A DNA stretch of 64,000 bases from JACCXG01 sp963785755. Lineage in GTDB: Bacteria > Acidobacteriota > Vicinamibacteria > Vicinamibacterales > 2-12-FULL-66-21. Positions 59,152 to 64,000 of the stretch are shown piece after piece. Made by a program: the position numbers and the translations under genes. Within the stretch, counting starts at the first letter, position 1. Each line of letters opens with the position of its first letter. A model generated the notes under the pieces. The model searched no databases and was not told the DNA's origin. It saw only the letters and a program-made list of their open reading frames with translations. The DNA is taken from NCBI GenBank assembly GCA_963785755.1, contig CAWAXG010000002.1, positions 248,001 through 312,000 on the forward strand. Reading direction: 5' to 3'.

Positions 59152-60269
59152 ACGCGCGGATTGCGATCGCGGGCGCCGCCCTGGCGCTCATCGCCGCCGC
59201 GTTTGCGTTCAAGGCTTCCGAGAAGATGCCGGATTTCGACGTGTACTGGCGCGCCGGCGCCCGAGCCCTCGTGGCCGAGCCGCTCTACCGGGAGGAGGAC
59301 GGCCACTACCAGTTCAAGTACCTGCCGGCGTTCGCGATTCTCGCGATTCCCGCCGCTCTCCTGCCGCTCCCCGTCGCCAAAGGGATCTGGTTCACGATCT
59401 CCACAGGACTCGTCGCCGTCGTGCTTGCCGCGAGCCTGACGCTGCTCCCTTCGCGTCTGAAACGGGTTCCGGTGCTCCTTGCGATCACGCTGGTGGCAAT
59501 GGCCAAGTTCTACGGCCACGAGCTCGTGCTGGGACAGGTGAACCTGCTGTTTGCGGCGATCGTGCTGCTCGCCGTCCAGCTCGTCGTTCGCGGGCGCTCG
59601 ACGGCGGGCCTCCTCGTGGCGCTCGCGGTGGTGATCAAGCCGTATGCGGTGATCTTCGTCCCATGGCTCGGCGCGCAGCGCGCGACTCGCGCGCTCGCCG
59701 CGGCGCTCGTGGGGATGATTGCGGCGCTCTCGCTGCCGGTCGCGCTGTACGGACTTCAGGGCACAATCGATCTGCACGAAGAGTGGTGGCGGACGGTGAC
59801 CGAATCGACCGCGCCGAACCTGCTCAACGCCGACAACGTGTCGCTGGCCGGGATGTTCGCCAAATGGTTTGGGCCCGGCCGGACGGCCGCGTCGCTCACG
59901 CTGGCGACGTCGGTGGCGCTCGTCGGCGCCGCGGCGCTGGTGTTCGGTCTGCGTCGCGGAGTCGGCGCGCCGGAAGGGCTCGAAGCGGCCCTGCTCTTGA
60001 CCTGCATCCCCCTCCTGTCGCCGCAGGGCTGGGACTACGTGTTCCTGCTTTCGACACCCGCCGTCATGTATCTGGTGAATTACGACCGGATGCTGCCGGG
60101 CGTGATGCGCGTCCTGACCTGGATCGCGCTCGCGATCGTCGCCTTCTCGCTCTACGACGTCATCGGCCGCCGCGCCTACGCCGGCTTCATGGCCCTGTCG
60201 GTGGTGACCGTCTGCTATCTCGTCGTCGTTGCCGCGCTCGTGACGTCGAGAGTGCGTCGAATCGCCTGA
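59148..60269 (+). CDS. DUF2029 (GT87-like) membrane glycosyltransferase
   Basis: 373 residues, about 9 hydrophobic segments. The first loop has FDVYWRAGARAL with the acidic residue essential in this family, followed by LYREEDGHYQFKYLPAFAIL and a later VVIKPYAVIFVPW. Members such as mycobacterial PimE transfer mannose from polyprenyl phosphate on the outer face of the membrane. The GTG start overlaps the stop of the kinase-fold-like gene (GTGA), so a functional link is likely. The donor and acceptor are unknown. Confidence 0.9.
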   Translation: MNARIAIAGAALALIAAAFAFKASEKMPDFDVYWRAGARALVAEPLYREEDGHYQFKYLPAFAILAIPAALLPLPVAKGIWFTISTGLVAVVLAASLTLLPSRLKRVPVLLAITLVAMAKFYGHELVLGQVNLLFAAIVLLAVQLVVRGRSTAGLLVALAVVIKPYAVIFVPWLGAQRATRALAAALVGMIAALSLPVALYGLQGTIDLHEEWWRTVTESTAPNLLNADNVSLAGMFAKWFGPGRTAASLTLATSVALVGAAALVFGLRRGVGAPEGLEAALLLTCIPLLSPQGWDYVFLLSTPAVMYLVNYDRMLPGVMRVLTWIALAIVAFSLYDVIGRRAYAGFMALSVVTVCYLVVVAALVTSRVRRIA

Positions 60270-60281
60270 TATCATCCCGCG

Positions 60282-62897
60282 ATGGCCGTCCTCGCGACGC
60301 GGGCGCTCGTCCTGCTGCTGGCAGCGAGCACGGCGTCGGCTTGCTCTGACGCGCAGAACATGTCCGCTCCAGATCTCCCGGCCGCCCACGTGCCAGGCCC
60401 CGGCGTTCCGCTGGCGCTCGCCGAAGATCGCGCGGCGCGCGTGAGCGACGTCAGGTACGAGCTGCACGTCACGGTTCCCGACGCCGTCGAGAAGCCCGTC
60501 AGCGGCAAGGTCACGGTGCGCTTCAGGCTCACCGACGCCTCGCGTCCGCTGGCGCTCGATTTCGCCGGCCCGGCCGGGAGCATCCGCGGCGTTCAGGCGC
60601 AGCGGCGCGCGGTAACGGCGCTGGTGCGCGACGAGCACGTCGTATTTCCGGCAGGAGCGCTGCAGACGGGCGAGAACGAGCTGAGTCTCTCGTTCGATTC
60701 CAGCGATCTCGCGCTCAACCGCAACCGCGAGTTCATGTACACGCTGTTCGTGCCGGCGCGGGCGCGTCTCGCCTTTCCATGTTTCGATCAGCCCGACATC
60801 AAGGCCCGCTACTCACTGTCGCTGGAGATCCCAGCCGGATGGGAGGCGCTCACGAACGGCGCCGAACGGGCACGCAGCGACGCACCGGGCGGAACGCGCC
60901 TCTCTTTCAACGACACGAAGCCGATCTCCACCTACCTGTTCGCGTTCGCCGCCGGGAAGTTCAGCGTCGAAACCGCAGAACGTGCGGGACGGCGATTCCG
61001 GATGCTCCATCGCGAAACCGATGCGCAGAAAGTCGCGCGGAATCGCGACGCCGTCTTCGATCTGCACGCCTCCGCGCTCGCCTGGCTGGAGCAGTACACG
61101 TCGATCCCGTATCCGTACGAAAAATTCGACTTCCTGCTGGTGCCGTCCTTCCAGTTTGGCGGGATGGAGCATCCCGGCTCGATTTTTTACAACGCGGCGA
61201 CCCTGCTCCTCGATCCATCCGCGACCCAGAACCAGAAGCTCGGACGCGCCAGCCTCATCGCGCACGAGACCGCGCACATGTGGTTCGGCGACCTGGTGAC
61301 GATGAAGTGGTTCGACGATGTGTGGATGAAGGAAGTATTCGCGAACTTCATGGCGGCGAAGATCGTGAATCCCACCTTTCCCGAGATCAATCACGACCTT
61401 CGCTTCCTGTATGCGCACTATCCGGCGGCGTACAAGGTCGATCGCACGGCGGGCACCAACGCGATCCGGCAGCGGCTCGCCAACCTGAACGAGGCCGGCA
61501 GTCTGTACGGCGCGATCATCTATCAGAAAGCGCCGGTCGTAATGCGCCAGCTGGAGATGATCGTGACGCCAGACGGCCTGCGCGACGGCCTGCGTGAGTA
61601 CTTGAAGCAGCATTCGTTCGCCAACGCGACCTGGCCGGATCTGATCCGCCTGCTCGACGGCCGGACGCCCGAAGATCTCGAAGCGTGGAGCCGCGCCTGG
61701 GTCGAAGAAGCCCGGACGCCCGATCGTGAACACGAGCGTGCGACACCAGCGGCACGGGCTTCTTGTTGATGACATTCACCCAGAAGGATCCGGCAGCCGA
61801 GCGCGACCTGAAGTGGACGCAGCGGTTGAAGGTCGTCGTGGGCCATGCCAACAGGATGCAGACGATCGACCTGAGGATGAAGGACGCCGAGACGAGCGTA
61901 TCGACGCTCCATGTCGACCGGCCGCCGCATTTCGTCCTTCCGACCGGCGGCGGCATCGGATACGGCGACTTCGTGCTGGACGAGGCGAGCAGGCGCTATC
62001 TGCTCGAGCACCTGCCCGGCATCGAGGATGAACTGACCCGCGGCGCGGCGATCGTCACGCTCTGGGAGGAGATGCTCGGCGAACGTGTTGACGCCCGGGG
62101 CTCTGTTCGAGCTGCTGGTGCGGGCATTGCCTCGCGAGGCGGACGAGCTGAACGTTGGGCGCATGCTCACGTACCTGGCGCGTCTGTTCTGGAAATTCCT
62201 CTCACCAGAGGAGCGGGAGGCGCGTGCTGCAGCGCTCGAGACGTTGTTGCGGGCGGGGCTTGGCGCGGCGAAGACGCCGAGCCTGAAGTCCGCCTGGTTC
62301 AACGCGCTCCGTGACGTCGCGCGAACGCCGGCGACCGTCGCGTGGCTCGAGAACGTGTGGCGCAAGTCGGAGACCGTGCCCGGCCTGACGCTCGCAGAGC
62401 CAGACTTCATCGTCCTGGCGCTCGAGCTGGCGGTCCGGGAGGTCGGCGCGTGGAAGACGATCCTCGACGAACAGCACGCACGGATCCAGAACCCGGATCG
62501 GAAGGCCCAGTTCGAGTTCGTCGTGCCGGCGTTGTCGGCCGACGTCAGGACGCGAGCCGCGTTCTTCGAACGGCTGCGGGACGTGAAGAATCGTGGCCGC
62601 GAGGCGTGGGTGCTGCAGGGACTGAACTATCTGCACCATCCGCTGCGCGCGGCGTCGTCTGAAGGCTACATCCCACCGAGTCTCGAGCTCGTGCAGGAGA
62701 TTCAGCGGACGGGCGACATCTTCTTCCCGAAGAGCTGGGTGGACGCGACGCTCAGCGGGCATCAGTCCGCGAGCGCCGCGTCTATGGTGAGATCATTCCT
62801 CGAGCAGGTTCCGAAGGAGTATCCGGAGCGGCTGCGGCGGAACATCCTGTCGTCGGCGGACGACCTGTTCCGCGCCAGCCGCATCCTGAAACGATGA
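60282..62897 (+). CDS. M1 family aminopeptidase, lipoprotein-like, with multiple frameshifts
   Basis: About 870 residues if three one-base breaks are bridged (near 61712, 61738 and 62090). Lipobox LLLAASTASAC. The exopeptidase motif is FQFGGMEHPG (GGMEH in place of the usual GAMEN), zinc site HETAHMWFGDLVTMKWFDDVWMKEVFANFMA (HExxH plus distal Glu). The N-terminal beta-domain (DVRYELHVTVPD) and the C-terminal ERAP-like helical domain (EMLGERV / TPGALFELLVRALPREADELN to RILKR) are both present but in different frames. Extra bases restore WVEEAGRPIVNTS and GERVLTPGALFEL. It releases N-terminal residues from peptides outside the cytoplasm. It is last in the Omp85-to-peptidase gene run. Confidence 0.88.
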
Positions 62898-62927
62898 CGG
62901 CGGGATTCCGGGGATGGCGGGGCGCGC

Positions 62928-63032
62928 TTAGGAACGCGCCGGGGCCATACCAGACCGCTTCCGCGAACTGCGGCGGCGGACGAAGAGCATGCCTACGACA
63001 CCGACGAGCATGATTGCGATTGCTGCGAACAT
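62928..63032 (-). CDS. Small single-span membrane protein
   Basis: 34 residues: MFAAIAIMLVGVVGMLFVRR then SSRKRSGMAPARS. One helix (2-18) and a basic tail. A strong ribosome site GGAGGTCCCTGGAA precedes the ATG at 63032, which argues that this is a real gene. No function; the basic cytoplasmic tail may interact with phospholipid or a partner. Alone in a 350-base gap between the aminopeptidase and asparaginase genes. Confidence 0.55.
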   Translation of the reverse strand: MFAAIAIMLVGVVGMLFVRRRSSRKRSGMAPARS

Positions 63033-63250
63033 TTCCAGGGACCTCCAGCCCTGTCGTTCGCAAGCCCGGTGCCTGATGAGTCGGCCTTCTTGGAGAGCCC
63101 GGCAAGGCTGGCGTTTCCAGACGTTTACAACCAGACCGAACCCCGCAGCGACGGTGGCCGCTCCCCGGGTCACCGACGAATCGGTTCACCGGCTTGCAGT
63201 TTTCGCCGTGAATGGGGCGGCCACCCGATGACACTTTTCGTCACCCGGTG

Positions 63251-63751
63251 ATGTCGAAGATCCGCATACTCGTGACCGGCGGCACGTTCGACAAGGAATA
63301 CGACGAGCTGAGCGGCCGCCTCTATTTCAAGGACACGCACGTTCCCGAAATGCTCCACCGCGGGCGGTGCCGGATCGACGTCGAAGTGGACACGGTGATG
63401 ATGATCGACAGCCTGGACCTCGACGAGCGGGGACGCGGCGAGATCGTGCGACGATGCCAGGAGTCGCCCGAGACGAGCATCGTGATCACGCACGGCACCG
63501 ACACCATGGTCGAGACTGCACGGGCGCTGGCGCTGGCGGTCTTGACCGGGAAGACCATCGTGCTCACCGGCGCGATGGTGCCGTACGCGTTCGGCAGCTC
63601 CGACGGGCAGTTCAATCTCGGCAGCGCGCTGTCGTTCGCGCAGGTGCTGCCGCCTGGGGTCTACGTCGCGATGAACGGGCAGCATTTCCCCTGGGACCAG
63701 GTACGCAAGAACAGGGCAACCGGCGTCTTCGAATCGGTCGATCCGCAATGA
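63251..63751 (+). CDS. Asparaginase domain protein, N-terminal domain only
   Basis: 166 residues. First nucleophile Thr in RILVTGGTFDKEYDE and the second Thr-Asp pair in VITHGTDTMVETA are present; LTGAMVPYAFGSSDGQFNLGSAL matches the active-site loop of type I asparaginases. Length is half of the usual 330 because the C-terminal domain is missing; similar small proteins exist in other bacteria. Start ATG 63251 gives the conserved N-terminus. Its stop overlaps the next start (ATGA), so it is co-translated with an aminotransferase. Confidence 0.88.
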   Translation: MSKIRILVTGGTFDKEYDELSGRLYFKDTHVPEMLHRGRCRIDVEVDTVMMIDSLDLDERGRGEIVRRCQESPETSIVITHGTDTMVETARALALAVLTGKTIVLTGAMVPYAFGSSDGQFNLGSALSFAQVLPPGVYVAMNGQHFPWDQVRKNRATGVFESVDPQ

Positions 63752-64000
63752 CCAGCACGACTCTGCGCTCGCGCCTGCCTTCGGTCGGCACCACGATCTT
63801 CACCGTCATGTCGAAACTGGCGGCGGACGTCGGCGCCATCAACCTGTCGCAAGGCTTCCCCGACTTCGACTGCGATCCCGCGCTCGTGGACGCCGTGCAG
63901 CGCGCGATGCGCGCGGCGCTCAACCAGTACGCGCCGATGCAGGGCGCGCTGGCGCTGCGCGAGGCGATCGCCGCCAAGTACGCGCACTACTACGGCGCCG
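63748..64000 (+). CDS. PLP-dependent aminotransferase (methionine/aromatic type), 5' part
   Basis: The first 84 codons of a class I aminotransferase; the rest lies beyond the window. SRLPSVGTTIFTVMSKLAADVGAINLSQGFPDFDCDP and LNQYAPMQGALALREAIAAKY match the YbdL-type methionine aminotransferase start. The active-site Lys is outside the window. The overlap with the asparaginase domain gene (ATGA) suggests amide or amino-acid turnover as the shared theme. Confidence 0.88.
   Translation, partial: MTSTTLRSRLPSVGTTIFTVMSKLAADVGAINLSQGFPDFDCDPALVDAVQRAMRAALNQYAPMQGALALREAIAAKYAHYYGA

Noticed and set aside
1..64000. tRNA or rRNA genes, insertion sequences, prophage, plasmid functions
   Set aside because: I looked for clover-leaf ends, transposase motifs, integrase and phage structural proteins and saw none that I could support.

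Overview
The window looks like chromosomal DNA of a high-G+C Acidobacteriota, most likely a Vicinamibacteria-type soil lineage. The strongest sign is six copies of the duplicated orphan FtsX/MacB permease known as ADOP (acidobacterial duplicated orphan permease), five of them paired with a small PadR-family repressor. DUF4091, DUF1080, DUF6807 and GH43 carbohydrate genes, secreted beta-propeller-like proteins and an Omp85 protein fit a Gram-negative polymer degrader. I see no phage, plasmid, insertion-sequence, CRISPR, rRNA or tRNA genes.

Layout. 0-8.7 kb: end of a hybrid histidine kinase, a DUF4091 glycosidase-like protein, a tandem GNAT acetyltransferase, a secreted amidohydrolase, an overlapping SDR/dihydrodipicolinate-synthase-like pair and a GH43-like enzyme whose signal peptide is out of frame. 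8.8-15 kb: two PadR/ADOP modules. 15-21.5 kb: P1 peptidase, a YtrA/YtrB-like GntR-ABC exporter operon with two frameshifts, and an ArsR/SRPBCC pair. 21.8-29.7 kb: a third PadR/ADOP module, a UBP-type zinc finger protein, an ABC-2 exporter, and a two-gene (split) LigD polymerase/ligase. 29.9-39.6 kb: an ADOP without PadR, a GT4 glycosyltransferase plus glycogen-debranching-like enzyme, a DUF6496 basic protein and a fourth PadR/ADOP module. 39.9-41.1 kb: a single ORF that joins an ECF-type sigma factor to a phenylalanyl-tRNA-synthetase-like class II catalytic domain. 41-51 kb: secreted protein, fifth PadR/ADOP module, alpha/beta hydrolase with a divergent XRE/MmyB-type regulator, DinB-like protein, DUF1080, beta-carbonic anhydrase, methyltransferase. 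51-64 kb: secreted proteins, APC permease, DUF6807 protein, a run of Omp85 / kinase-fold-like protein / DUF2029 mannosyltransferase-like / M1 aminopeptidase genes, a half-size asparaginase and the start of a methionine-type aminotransferase.

Two things cut across the map. First, many spacers hold short-period, word-like repeats (at least nine families, A-I below), usually arranged as inverted arms. Several sit against stop codons, inside linkers or signal peptides, or on both sides of one gene or module. Second, at least seven single-base frameshifts interrupt otherwise well-conserved genes, so either sequence quality is imperfect or several genes are decaying; frameshifted genes are annotated across the break.

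The most unusual object is the sigma factor-PheRS-like fusion at 39857-41116. It keeps sigma regions 2 and 4 and all three class II synthetase motifs but lacks the PheS tRNA-binding coiled coil and has a changed side-chain pocket. This suggests a transcription initiation factor controlled by an amino-acid or adenylate ligand. That role is inferred, not shown.
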